A DNA stretch of 62,799 nucleotides from Onstottus_B arcticum (GTDB taxonomy: Bacteria > Acidobacteriota > Blastocatellia > UBA7656): assembly GCA_038040485.1 (NCBI GenBank), contig JBBPIE010000038.1, forward strand, positions 1 through 62,799, in the 5' to 3' direction. The notes beneath the pieces were generated by a model. The model was not told the origin of the DNA, made no database searches, and was given only the letters and a program-made list of their open reading frames with translations. Shown here piece after piece: positions 38,464 to 47,007 of the stretch. The first letter of the stretch is position 1; each line of letters starts with the position of its first letter. Both the position numbers and the translations under genes were made by a program.

Positions 38464-38544
38464 CTTCAAACTACCAGCGGTAGTTTTTCAGTCGATCAAA
38501 AAAGCCAGCCGCGGTTCCCGAGTTCAGGACGCAACCGGCCAAGG

Positions 38545-39624
38545 TTAGAAGACGTGCAAAATCAATTCGAGTAAACGATGAATCGCAAGCGGCGATACCG
38601 CGAACACGGTGGCGAGAGTCAAGAGGAACGCCGCGCAACACAGTGTTGTTGCCTTCACCCACGAACGTGACATAACAACAGGTTCAATTGTTTGCAGCCC
38701 GCTCAAAGAAAGAACGCGCTCTACACGACGCTCCAAGATAGCCTGGTGCTCGCCGAAGAAATTTGATTCCGTTAGTTGTGAACTGCGCGGCATACCTAGG
38801 GTCAGTCGCGTGAGTCGCACCAGCGCGCCCGCGACTTCGACCGGATCGTTTGTGCGCCGCGCTGCGACTTCATCACATACCATCTCAACCTGCTCGCTCC
38901 ACCAACGATACAGGAGTCCCGTCAAAGGGAATGCAGGGGAGAGGTACCTACAAATTATGAGCATCCACTTTGAGAGATTATCGCGCCGAGTGTGATGTGC
39001 TGCTTCGTGCTCCAGCAACGCGGCTAGCTCCTCAGATGTTAATGCGTTGATTAGACCCGTCGATACGATTAGTTTGGATCTAAAGTAACCCCAGACGAAT
39101 GAGAAAGGGTAGCGGCTTACGACGAGACCAATACTAATTCCATAGCGCCCGCAGGCATCTTCAACTTGCCGGATTCGCTCGGGCGCAGCAGGCTCCGAGT
39201 CAATCTCCAACCGGCGCACGACGCGGCCGATTCTGAAATAGCCCTTCGCTACAGCGTGGGCGGCAACGACCAACGCGATGGACGCAAACGAAATCGCCGC
39301 ATAACTGAGCGCCGGGTCCAGTGAAACAGTCAGCGCGCTGAGTAGGTGATCGGTATGCGCGGCGCGATGCTCTTGTACCCACCGCTCCGCGGCAAGCCAC
39401 ATTACAGGCAAGAGAGACGCGCTCACCAGCCACATCGATGCGAGCGGCGGAGCTATCAACGCTACGGCATAAACTCGCGACAACCTCAGTGGATGCCAGG
39501 CTCGAGTCCGCTTGCTCGTTCGAACTATTGCTGCCGCGCCAAACAACGCAACAGAAAGCGCCGTGCTGATCAGCATGAAGTTCTCAGCGCTCGTGAGAAT
39601 AAGCGGCCAGTAGCTCTCCATCAC
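38545..39624 (-). CDS. M56-family membrane metallopeptidase (BlaR1/MecR1-like)
   Basis: A 359-residue membrane zinc protease. HEAAH at residues 206-210 (context EELAALLEHEAAHHTRRDN) is the HExxH zinc site of the M56 domain; several helices precede it and one helix ends the protein. Unlike BlaR1 there is no C-terminal penicillin-sensor domain, and the C-terminal extension is just a short tail, so the signal must be sensed within the membrane domain or through a partner. Its ATG overlaps the end of the BlaI-type gene (ATGA), as in bla/mec pairs, implying that it proteolytically relieves that repressor. Confidence 0.92.
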   Translation of the reverse strand: MMESYWPLILTSAENFMLISTALSVALFGAAAIVRTSKRTRAWHPLRLSRVYAVALIAPPLASMWLVSASLLPVMWLAAERWVQEHRAAHTDHLLSALTVSLDPALSYAAISFASIALVVAAHAVAKGYFRIGRVVRRLEIDSEPAAPERIRQVEDACGRYGISIGLVVSRYPFSFVWGYFRSKLIVSTGLINALTSEELAALLEHEAAHHTRRDNLSKWMLIICRYLSPAFPLTGLLYRWWSEQVEMVCDEVAARRTNDPVEVAGALVRLTRLTLGMPRSSQLTESNFFGEHQAILERRVERVLSLSGLQTIEPVVMSRSWVKATTLCCAAFLLTLATVFAVSPLAIHRLLELILHVF

Positions 39625-40049
39625 TTCCGCCTTTCACGCCTTTGCTTGATCAAGGCTTCAAGCTGATTCAGCTTTGCGCTGTCCTCGCCTACTAGATCGA
39701 CGAATGTAGAGAGCACTGGCTCGCCCAGGCCTCCAAGCAGCGCGCTCAAGACCTCCTGCGTCAGCGCGCGCTCGAATTCCTCTCGCGTGTGGCAAGGTGA
39801 ATAGACGAATGCCTTACCTTGTTTTTCGCGCGACAGATATCCCTTGCGGTGCATACGGTCGAGCGTAGTCAAGACAGTCGTGTGCGCAATCTCTCGCTTG
39901 CGCCGCAGCCGCTCTTCGACTTCGACAACAGTCTGATTGGGTTGTTGCCACAGCACGCTGATCACGTCAGCCTCAAGCTCGCCCAGCACTTGCTTGATGC
40001 CGCGAGCGGTCGGCCGGAACCCGCGCAACGTTACTCTCGGTAGGTTCAT
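39621..40049 (-). CDS. BlaI/MecI/CopY-family repressor
   Basis: A 142-residue winged-helix repressor. LGELEADVISVLWQQPNQTV and KREIAHTTVLTTLDRMHRKG form the DNA-binding domain, followed by YLSREKQGKAFVYSP in the wing, and a helical dimerisation domain. It is first in a run of minus-strand genes leading to cusCBA, and its stop overlaps the M56 start. A promoter with an overlapping dyad is just upstream. Control of metal efflux, not of beta-lactam resistance, is the inference from context. Confidence 0.94.
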   Translation of the reverse strand: MNLPRVTLRGFRPTARGIKQVLGELEADVISVLWQQPNQTVVEVEERLRRKREIAHTTVLTTLDRMHRKGYLSREKQGKAFVYSPCHTREEFERALTQEVLSALLGGLGEPVLSTFVDLVGEDSAKLNQLEALIKQRRERRK

Positions 40050-40068
40050 AGTTGCCTCAGGGTTGGTT

Positions 40069-40102
40069 AGGATACTGGACGGATAAAACTACTGTCAATA
40101 GT
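40069..40102 (-). promoter_or_regulatory. Promoter with overlapping dyad, candidate BlaI-type operator
   Basis: Read on the minus strand, TTGACA (40093-40098) is followed after an 18-nt spacer by TATCCT (40069-40074), about 20 bases before the repressor ATG. The -35 box lies inside ACTATTGACAGTAGT (40088-40102), an imperfect palindrome with six matched pairs out of seven possible around a central base. BlaI-family operators are short dyads of this size, so autoregulation by the adjacent repressor is plausible. Confidence 0.65.
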
Positions 40103-40193
40103 CGGTGGCTTTTCGGTCGGAGACTGGCGTCGGCCGCGGACCAGTGCTGCGCGGGCGACGCCTTCTAGTTGGATTGCGCGTTGACTCATTCGC

Positions 40194-40724
40194 TTAAAAC
40201 GAAATGCTGTAGCTGACACCCGGATTCTTGCTCTGGGCGAGCAGGAATGTGAAAACGTGCCGCCTTCCGAGGGCGTAGGTCAGCGTCGGGTGAACCTTCA
40301 CCCCGTCGAAGATCACCAACGAAGACAGGTTCTCTCTCCAATTCACGGTCAGCCCAGCTAAGGGCAGGAATCTGTCTTCATAAGTACCATAAGCCACACC
40401 GGCGTATGCGGCGATCGGCAGCTTCACTGCACTAGACAGGTTCTTGCTGACGGTTGCGTAGAATGACCTGCCGCTCGGAGTGCCGATTCGATCTGAGCTT
40501 GTGCCGAAAATCAAAGCCGGTCTCTTCTCCGTTTCAGTCATCGCCACGAAATTGGCTAACAACCCCACGTCATCTGCGCGCGGATTGTATTCGACGCCTA
40601 ACGAAAATCGTGGATGAATGCGATAGGTTAGAGTCGTTCGGACACTGGCACGCGGAATCTGGTTGCTAAGCACCCGGATCCCCAAGGTCCACTTCTCAGC
40701 TTCTTCATTCGCGGCCCCGCTCAC
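40194..40724 (-). CDS. Putative outer-membrane beta-barrel protein
   Basis: A 176-residue protein from GTG 40724, rich in alternating hydrophobic/polar strands (for example RTTLTYRIHPRFSLGVEYNP, TFLLAQSKNPGVSYSISF) and ending in F, which fits a small outer-membrane barrel. No signal peptide is visible at its N-terminus (MSGAANEEAEKW), so the true start may be lost, or this is the downstream part of a longer gene. It begins 28 bases after the TlpA-like gene stop. A diverged copy of its 3' end is found at 45349-45458. Confidence 0.6.
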   Translation of the reverse strand: MSGAANEEAEKWTLGIRVLSNQIPRASVRTTLTYRIHPRFSLGVEYNPRADDVGLLANFVAMTETEKRPALIFGTSSDRIGTPSGRSFYATVSKNLSSAVKLPIAAYAGVAYGTYEDRFLPLAGLTVNWRENLSSLVIFDGVKVHPTLTYALGRRHVFTFLLAQSKNPGVSYSISF

Positions 40725-40751
40725 GGCGCGGCCCTCGCCTGGTCAGAGTGG

Positions 40752-41666
40752 TCAACTCGGGACGCTCGACACTTTGCCTTGTTTCCTGGTTACCGCGGCG
40801 GTATCCCGCGGCGCTTCCTTCTCAGCTGCGGCAAGCAATAGCTCCAATTGTTTCTTCATCTCCGCGAGCTTGATGACTCCCTTAATGCTGGCAACGATTC
40901 TCCCGTCGCGGCCAACGATGACAGTGCCCGGTAGCGCCGATCCAAGTCCGAACCGCTGCATGTCTTCGGCTGAGGCGCCCAACCACACAGGGAAGTTGAG
41001 TTTCGTGTCCTTTATGAACTGCAGCACCTTCGGCTTGTCTTCAGCGTTATCGGCAGCCGCGCCGATAACCTGCACTCCCAATGCGGCGTAATGGTTTTGA
41101 ACCGCAGCGAGGTCCGGCATCTCCTTGCGGCAGGGGACGCAGTAGGTTGCCCAAAAGTTCAGCACGACGATGCGCCCGCGATAGCCGCTGAGGCGCTGCT
41201 CGACGCCAAACAAGTCTTTCAACGCAAGCTCGGCCTCTGTGCCGATCACGTTGACCTCTGGCTCACTCGCCGCGATCGCCTCCGCTAGAACGGTAAGAGT
41301 GTCTACCTTTATGTATCTCGTTTCTTTCCTTTTCCCGGCCGATCCTGTCACCTCAAGACGCTTGCCGATATATTCAAGCCAGTTCTTACCGGGTCGCTTG
41401 AACTTTCCAAGCTCGAGGCGGTGCATGGTGAAGCCACCCTTGCCATCCGCCACGGCGAGCAGTGTTGGGTCTCCGTTTGCCACGCACTCAGCCGACTTCT
41501 CAAGATCGGCGCGAGTGCCATACGGTGTGGTTTTGCGGTCTGCTTTCGCCCAGCAGTCTTCGCAGCAGACCACCTGGCCTTCGAGCGTGACGGGGCCCGA
41601 GCCTTGCGCCCTTGCCGCAGAAGAGAACGCGACCATGAGCGCGATGCATATTATTAGTTGTTTCAT
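40752..41666 (-). CDS. TlpA/ResA-like thiol-disulfide oxidoreductase with Cys-rich N-domain
   Basis: A 304-residue exported protein. A signal peptide (1-20) leads to a Cys-rich region (CCEDCW at 34-39, Cys61) of the kind found with copper-binding or DUF-type modules; a thioredoxin-fold domain follows with the CVPC active site at residues 176-179 (FWATYCVPCRKE). GGAG precedes the ATG. Likely reduces or delivers metal to apo-proteins in the periplasm, in keeping with the neighbouring metal island. Confidence 0.88.
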   Translation of the reverse strand: MKQLIICIALMVAFSSAARAQGSGPVTLEGQVVCCEDCWAKADRKTTPYGTRADLEKSAECVANGDPTLLAVADGKGGFTMHRLELGKFKRPGKNWLEYIGKRLEVTGSAGKRKETRYIKVDTLTVLAEAIAASEPEVNVIGTEAELALKDLFGVEQRLSGYRGRIVVLNFWATYCVPCRKEMPDLAAVQNHYAALGVQVIGAAADNAEDKPKVLQFIKDTKLNFPVWLGASAEDMQRFGLGSALPGTVIVGRDGRIVASIKGVIKLAEMKKQLELLLAAAEKEAPRDTAAVTRKQGKVSSVPS

Positions 41667-41704
41667 TCAATTCGTCTCCTTCAGTGAATGCAAAAAGGTC
41701 GAGA

Positions 41705-41726
41705 CATACTTCCAGAAGGGAGTATG
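41705..41726. other. Stem-loop upstream of the TlpA-like gene
   Basis: CATACTTCC and GGGAGTATG form a 9-bp stem with a 4-nt loop (one G-T pair). No T-run follows in either direction, so it is not a typical terminator; it may be a regulatory site between the Cys-rich small gene and the TlpA-like gene. Confidence 0.4.
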
Positions 41727-41756
41727 CGCTTCAGCATTAGGTCGCGCTTGGACGTT

Positions 41757-42131
41757 TTAGATACGGAGGGTACACAACCGCTCAAGTGGTGGGCCCGTAC
41801 AGGCAGCCGGAATCGAAGTATCCCTCTGATGGAGAACCACGAAGGTGCCTAGCGGCGCGGTCGGAGCCATTGTTAATTGTAGCCCGCCGTTCGTTTGCGT
41901 AGCGGTCAGGCGGCGGTCGGGCATAACACTGACCGGGGTCGCCGTTACCGAGCAACAATCAGATTCATCTGGATGCGTGGACGAAACCTCGTGTGAGGAA
42001 AGGACCAAATACAACGCTTCTGACTCTGCATGGTTGGCGCAATTAGATACACAGACCGCGAACAGCCACATGAAACATAAGGGCAGCCCAATAGCGATCG
42101 ATCGTAGAAGTGGGGTTCGCCGCGAAATCAT
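41757..42131 (-). CDS. Cys-rich exported small protein near copper genes
   Basis: A 124-residue protein with a signal peptide (MISRRTPLLRSIAIGLPLCF...WLF) followed by a Cys-rich stretch (VCVSNCANH and DCCSV) and a Thr/Pro-rich tail. The cysteines could bind copper. No named family recognised. The 5' part lies within a 1-kb direct repeat, so a truncated second copy of its start occurs at 45464-45550. It is the first of the genes leading to the metal island on this strand. Confidence 0.6.
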   Translation of the reverse strand: MISRRTPLLRSIAIGLPLCFMWLFAVCVSNCANHAESEALYLVLSSHEVSSTHPDESDCCSVTATPVSVMPDRRLTATQTNGGLQLTMAPTAPLGTFVVLHQRDTSIPAACTGPPLERLCTLRI

Positions 42132-43057
42132 TGCGTTTAATATACCGGATTAGCTCTTGCTACTCAACGAAGTCAAAGAAGAGACATTACCCAGGTCAAT
42201 CCTCTTCAGGCTGTCCGATAGGTCTACTTCTCAGGCTTCTTGAGCCCGAACTTCTCGAGCCGGTACTGGAGCGTGCGGAATGAAAGCCCCAAAAGCTTGG
42301 CGGCGCGCGTGATGTTCCAGCTTGTCTGTTCCATCGCCTGAGTGATCAGCGACCGCTCCACGTCTTCAAACGAAATCCCCTCGGGCGGCAGCTTGAAGTC
42401 AGCCGCGCCCGCTGCGGTTCCCTCCTGACGCAGCTCGACCGGCAAGTCTTCAGCTTCGATCTCATTGCCCTCGCAGAGAAGTATCGCGCGCTCGATGGCC
42501 GACTCTAGCTGCCGCACATTGCCCGGCCACGAGTAAGTCATGATCAAGTTGCGCGCGCTGGCTGTGAGGCCGCGGATCTGCCGGTTGGCGGTGGTGCTGT
42601 GCTTGGCGATGAAGAAGTCAACTAGCGTTGGTATGTCGTCGCGCCGGTTGCGAAGAGGCGGAATCGTGATCGGAATGATGTTGAGCCGATAGTAGAGGTC
42701 TTCGCGGAAGCGCCCGTCCTTGACCATCGCTTCAAGGTCGCGATTGGTCGCGGCTATCACGCGCACGTCAACCTTTGTGGTTTTTGTCGCTCCAACGCGC
42801 ATTATCTCCCGCTCTTGCAGCGCGCGCAGAATCTTGGCTTGCATGCTGATGTTCAAGTCGCCGATCTCATCGAGGAAGAGCGTTCCGCGGTCGGCTATTT
42901 CGAACTGCCCCTTCTTCTGGGTGTGCGCTCCGGTGAATGAACCCTTCTCGTGACCAAACAGTTCAGACTCGAGCAGGTTCTCGTTGATCGCGGCGCAGTT
43001 GACGGCTTGAAAGATCTCGCTAACTCGCGGGCTGGCTTTGTGGATAGCGCGGGCGAC
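42058..43057. repeat. 1-kb direct repeat, left copy
   Basis: Identical, at one mismatch (G at 43042 versus A at 46448) in 1000 bases, to 45464-46463, in the same orientation; the offset is 3406 bases. It contains the first ~25 codons of the Cys-rich gene, its upstream spacer, and the 3' three-fifths of the sigma-54 activator gene. Its right boundary falls inside a codon of the activator frame, followed by unrelated sequence. Confidence 0.97.
42224..43057 (-). pseudogene. Headless duplicate of the NtrC-type response regulator
   Basis: Identical to the 3' part of the intact activator at 45630-46958 except for one base. It keeps the segment from Val166 onward (AAA+ C-terminal part, Walker B and Fis-type HTH) but lacks the receiver domain and the Walker A loop, and an in-frame TAG lies in the sequence upstream of 43057. 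Any short product from an internal start would be a DNA-binding fragment without ATPase activity; most likely a dead copy. Confidence 0.92.
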
Positions 43058-43359
43058 CTCGCACCCGTCGCCGCGCTAAGAGTAACTCTCCTTCTCTGCT
43101 GGCATCAGATCGCATTCTAGTCTGAGTTTCTTAGGGTCTCACCTTACACTGACATCGCATTGACCTTCCACTGCCCGTTCCGACCCGGACGCTCAAGCGA
43201 CGAGCGAACCTAGGCGACAACCTTCATAAGCTTACTCGGCCTCCTGAATGAAGCTGCGAGGCTAAAGCCCGGCCGTATGGAGCGATGGATTGGATCACCG
43301 CCCGTCGGCGGTGGCAAATTATCCTCACGGCCAAAAGCCAATGACTTTCTTGGTTTTGT
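43058..43359. other. Non-coding junction of the duplication
   Basis: About 300 bases between the left repeat copy and the glycosyltransferase stop. There are short inverted stretches such as CCGCCCGTCGGCGG but no RNA gene, IS end or obvious insertion boundary. This is the start of the 2.4-kb segment bracketed by the 1-kb repeats. Confidence 0.5.
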
Positions 43360-45276
43360 TTATTTCAGCCGGTAGATGTAAATGGAGTGGCCAATGATGG
43401 CATCAGGCTTCCTGGCCCGGAACCAGGCGTATAAGTCATGCTTTGGGAATAGAGCACCCTGCAAGTTGGTGACGCTGATGGCATAAACTCCTGGCACCGG
43501 ACTTGACAGAACCTGGGGGGTGCTGTTGTACGGCCATGTGTGGCGGGGATAACCGGGCAAAGGTTCGTAAGCTATTCCGTAGGCTTCAGGATAGGCGCTG
43601 CCGAAATAACTTAGCTTTACCGATTCAATCCCTTCGCGATTCATATAGTCTTTTAGCCCTATCAGATCCTGCCCCCAATCCAGATTCGAATCCACCAACA
43701 CGCGGTAGCCACCGTCCGGCCCGCCTGCGATCTCGTTGAAGTAAGCAAGGTAATGCGGGAACGTCGACCAGGTGCCGATAACCAGCCAGATGAGCAATAC
43801 CGCCCCTGCCCAGGCTGGTTTTGACTTGATCTGCCAGCGGATTTGTCCCAACTGTCCCGTGAAGATGAGCAATATCGCGACCGCTGGCAGGAGGTGACGA
43901 TAGCCAATGTTGAACGAGCCGATCATAGAGAAGCCAAAATAGATGGCAACAGGAATCAAAAGCGGTAGCCCTTGCTGCCAAGCTCGCCGACGCCAGGCAT
44001 AAATAAGGCTCGCCACGACGAGCAGCACCGTCGGCAGCGGCGTCTTCACGGCGAAGGCGACAGGAAAGTAGTACCACCAGCCGGTGGTTGAATATGACCC
44101 CAGCAAGAAGGTCGGATGGCCAGTCCGGATTTGTTCTATGATTTTCTGCAGCTCATTGAAATAAGCCGACGCCGGAACCGTAAGTTCTTGATCGCTCAGC
44201 GGACCAAGCTTGAACCCATACACCGCCCACAATGTCAGCGCCGCGGCCACTCCTATCAGAGCTAGCCAACCCAAGAGATGGAGCGCCGTCCGGGGGCGCC
44301 GCTTCTCAGCCGGCATCAGCAGCCAGTGGATCAGGGCAGTGACCGACAGCGCTGGAATCAGGAAGATGGCCGAAAACTTGCTAGCCTGGGCTAGTCCTAA
44401 TGCGAGGGTGGCAACGACAGCCCGACTCCAAGTGGGCCAGCGCAGCCATCGCCAGAAGGTGTAAGCCGACAGGGTAACAAAGCAAGCCAGCCCCATATCG
44501 TTAGTCGCCAGACTGCCGTGAGCCAGCACGTTCGGATCGAACGCCAACAGCGTCAGCCCCAGCAATCCAGCGCTCCGCCCATAAAGCTCTCGGCCCCAGG
44601 CATAGACTATTACTCCCAGCAACAGCGTGAGCGCAATTATCGGCAACCGTGCTCTGAAGACGATTGAGTGGCTGTTTGGGTTGACCTTCCAAAGAAACTC
44701 CCTGGCGAAGAGGTCCAGGTTGCTGGTGTGCCAGGAGGGGTCGTCCAGCGGCAGCACCAGGTTGCGATCCGGCAGCAGCGGCAGGGCGCCGATGAGGTTG
44801 ATCAGGGGCGGATGTGCGTGCCCTAAACGCAGGTCACCGGTGCGCAAGTAAGTTACTCCTCGCGTGATGTGGTTTTGCTCGTCCATGGTTGCTGACTTTA
44901 GGCGGGCAATCAATACCATCTGGACCACCATGAGCGTCAATAGGATTACAACACTGAGAATCTCCCAGTTCACGCGGAAGCCGCGCCCGGCAGTCATCTT
45001 CTGCCCATCCTGTTTCTTATGTCTTCCACCCGGCGAAACTTGAATCTTTTCCGCATCTTTTTCGATGGGCCGGCCCGTAGGTTTTGATCCTTTTCTTCTA
45101 CCTTTCTTAGCCAAAAGGATCGTGGGTCCTAACTCGGCTGGAGCCAAAGTTCTGGGAAGCTTGAGCAGATTTGAACTTACAAACGAACCGATATGACTGA
45201 TGAAGGTTCGCATTTTTTTGGCTTTTGTGAGTGGGACAACCGCAGCCAATTTACAAGAATCTGGGTAATCGAGCAA
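43360..45276 (-). CDS. PMT/GT39-like lipid-linked glycosyltransferase
   Basis: A membrane glycosyltransferase of the ArnT/PMT superfamily, which transfers a sugar from a polyprenyl-phosphate donor. The 638-residue frame has a long basic, Lys-rich N-terminal extension (about 20-100), after which the fold begins (ILSVVILLTLMVVQMVLIAR). The catalytic segment SATMDEQNHITRGVTYL carries the expected acidic residues after the first helix, with HAHPPLINLIGALP further on. A start at ATG 44997 is possible and would remove the basic extension. It lies entirely within the segment between the two 1-kb repeats. Confidence 0.85.
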   Translation of the reverse strand: MLDYPDSCKLAAVVPLTKAKKMRTFISHIGSFVSSNLLKLPRTLAPAELGPTILLAKKGRRKGSKPTGRPIEKDAEKIQVSPGGRHKKQDGQKMTAGRGFRVNWEILSVVILLTLMVVQMVLIARLKSATMDEQNHITRGVTYLRTGDLRLGHAHPPLINLIGALPLLPDRNLVLPLDDPSWHTSNLDLFAREFLWKVNPNSHSIVFRARLPIIALTLLLGVIVYAWGRELYGRSAGLLGLTLLAFDPNVLAHGSLATNDMGLACFVTLSAYTFWRWLRWPTWSRAVVATLALGLAQASKFSAIFLIPALSVTALIHWLLMPAEKRRPRTALHLLGWLALIGVAAALTLWAVYGFKLGPLSDQELTVPASAYFNELQKIIEQIRTGHPTFLLGSYSTTGWWYYFPVAFAVKTPLPTVLLVVASLIYAWRRRAWQQGLPLLIPVAIYFGFSMIGSFNIGYRHLLPAVAILLIFTGQLGQIRWQIKSKPAWAGAVLLIWLVIGTWSTFPHYLAYFNEIAGGPDGGYRVLVDSNLDWGQDLIGLKDYMNREGIESVKLSYFGSAYPEAYGIAYEPLPGYPRHTWPYNSTPQVLSSPVPGVYAISVTNLQGALFPKHDLYAWFRARKPDAIIGHSIYIYRLK

Positions 45277-45348
45277 GTCTATCGAATGTTCTCTCTGCGT
45301 GACCTTTGCGTCCTCCGCGGCTCTGCGGTGAAAAAAACGCCGAGAACC

Positions 45349-45458
45349 ACGCCTTCTAGTTGGATTACACGTTGATCCATGCGCTTAAAACGAAGTGCTG
45401 TAGCTAACACCCGAGTTCTTACTCTGGGCGAGCAGGAACGTGAAAACGTGCCGCCTCC
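45349..45458 (-). pseudogene. Diverged 3' end of the outer-membrane barrel gene
   Basis: About 110 bases with roughly 88% identity to 40158-40267 near the end of the barrel gene. Translated on the minus strand it gives RHVFTFLLAQSKNSGVSYST, closely matching the barrel C-terminus, with a stop. The rest of the gene is absent; the 1-kb repeat begins six bases downstream on the plus strand, so the junction links this paralog tail to the duplicated block. Confidence 0.8.
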
Positions 45459-45463
45459 AGAAA

Positions 45464-46463
45464 GCGAACAGCCACATGAAACATAAGGGCAGCCCAATAG
45501 CGATCGATCGTAGAAGTGGGGTTCGCCGCGAAATCATTGCGTTTAATATACCGGATTAGCTCTTGCTACTCAACGAAGTCAAAGAAGAGACATTACCCAG
45601 GTCAATCCTCTTCAGGCTGTCCGATAGGTCTACTTCTCAGGCTTCTTGAGCCCGAACTTCTCGAGCCGGTACTGGAGCGTGCGGAATGAAAGCCCCAAAA
45701 GCTTGGCGGCGCGCGTGATGTTCCAGCTTGTCTGTTCCATCGCCTGAGTGATCAGCGACCGCTCCACGTCTTCAAACGAAATCCCCTCGGGCGGCAGCTT
45801 GAAGTCAGCCGCGCCCGCTGCGGTTCCCTCCTGACGCAGCTCGACCGGCAAGTCTTCAGCTTCGATCTCATTGCCCTCGCAGAGAAGTATCGCGCGCTCG
45901 ATGGCCGACTCTAGCTGCCGCACATTGCCCGGCCACGAGTAAGTCATGATCAAGTTGCGCGCGCTGGCTGTGAGGCCGCGGATCTGCCGGTTGGCGGTGG
46001 TGCTGTGCTTGGCGATGAAGAAGTCAACTAGCGTTGGTATGTCGTCGCGCCGGTTGCGAAGAGGCGGAATCGTGATCGGAATGATGTTGAGCCGATAGTA
46101 GAGGTCTTCGCGGAAGCGCCCGTCCTTGACCATCGCTTCAAGGTCGCGATTGGTCGCGGCTATCACGCGCACGTCAACCTTTGTGGTTTTTGTCGCTCCA
46201 ACGCGCATTATCTCCCGCTCTTGCAGCGCGCGCAGAATCTTGGCTTGCATGCTGATGTTCAAGTCGCCGATCTCATCGAGGAAGAGCGTTCCGCGGTCGG
46301 CTATTTCGAACTGCCCCTTCTTCTGGGTGTGCGCTCCGGTGAATGAACCCTTCTCGTGACCAAACAGTTCAGACTCGAGCAGGTTCTCGTTGATCGCGGC
46401 GCAGTTGACGGCTTGAAAGATCTCGCTAACTCGCGGGCTGGCTTTGTGAATAGCGCGGGCGAC
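45464..46463. repeat. 1-kb direct repeat, right copy
   Basis: Second copy of 42058-43057. In this copy the activator gene continues intact beyond 46463. The left end breaks the Cys-rich small gene after its first ~25 codons. Confidence 0.97.
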
Positions 46464-46958
46464 TCGTTCTTTGCCAACGCCGGATTCACCGCGAATCAAC
46501 ACCGTCGAGTTCGAGCCGGCGACCTTCAGGATCATCTTCTTGACGCGGTCCATCTCTTCGGATCCGCCGATGATCTCGTCATCGATTCCCTTGAGTCGTC
46601 CGAGAGCGCTCTGCACGACCTTTAGCAATTCGTCGCGGTCCACGGGCTTACCGAGATAGTCGAACGCGCCGCCGCGCAGGGCTTCCTTCACGGAATCCAC
46701 GGAGCCGTGCGCCGTCATCATCACGACTATGATCGAAGGGTCGATCTTAAGAAGCTCGTTGAGCAGTGTGAGACCGTCCATCCCGGCCATCTTGTAGTCG
46801 GTCAGGACCAGATCGAAGTCGTTCTCCCTGGCAAGCCGCAACGCCTGCTCACCGCTTTGCGCGGTTGTGACGGCGTAGCCATCGTCTTCAAGGATGAGCG
46901 TGTAAATCTCACGCTGGTTCTTTTCGTCGTCGACGACCAGCACTTTGTTTCTCAGCAT
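45630..46958 (-). CDS. NtrC-family sigma-54-dependent response regulator
   Basis: A 442-residue enhancer-binding protein. The receiver domain (1-~120) has phosphoacceptor Asp54 (DLVLTDYKMAGMDG), the AAA+ domain has Walker A GESGVGKE at 157-164, the GSFTGA sigma-54 contact loop at 204-209 and Walker B LFLDEIGD at ~225-232, and a C-terminal Fis-type HTH (ITRAAKLLGLSFRTLQYRL) binds enhancers. It is 49 bases downstream of the histidine kinase gene on the same strand, a two-component operon. The target promoters are not evident; a headless duplicate lies 3.4 kb away. Confidence 0.96.
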   Translation of the reverse strand: MLRNKVLVVDDEKNQREIYTLILEDDGYAVTTAQSGEQALRLARENDFDLVLTDYKMAGMDGLTLLNELLKIDPSIIVVMMTAHGSVDSVKEALRGGAFDYLGKPVDRDELLKVVQSALGRLKGIDDEIIGGSEEMDRVKKMILKVAGSNSTVLIRGESGVGKERVARAIHKASPRVSEIFQAVNCAAINENLLESELFGHEKGSFTGAHTQKKGQFEIADRGTLFLDEIGDLNISMQAKILRALQEREIMRVGATKTTKVDVRVIAATNRDLEAMVKDGRFREDLYYRLNIIPITIPPLRNRRDDIPTLVDFFIAKHSTTANRQIRGLTASARNLIMTYSWPGNVRQLESAIERAILLCEGNEIEAEDLPVELRQEGTAAGAADFKLPPEGISFEDVERSLITQAMEQTSWNITRAAKLLGLSFRTLQYRLEKFGLKKPEK

Positions 46959-47007
46959 CAGTCAATCTCTCCATTCAATCAAATCAGAATCCCTGCCTAC
47001 TAGTCCA

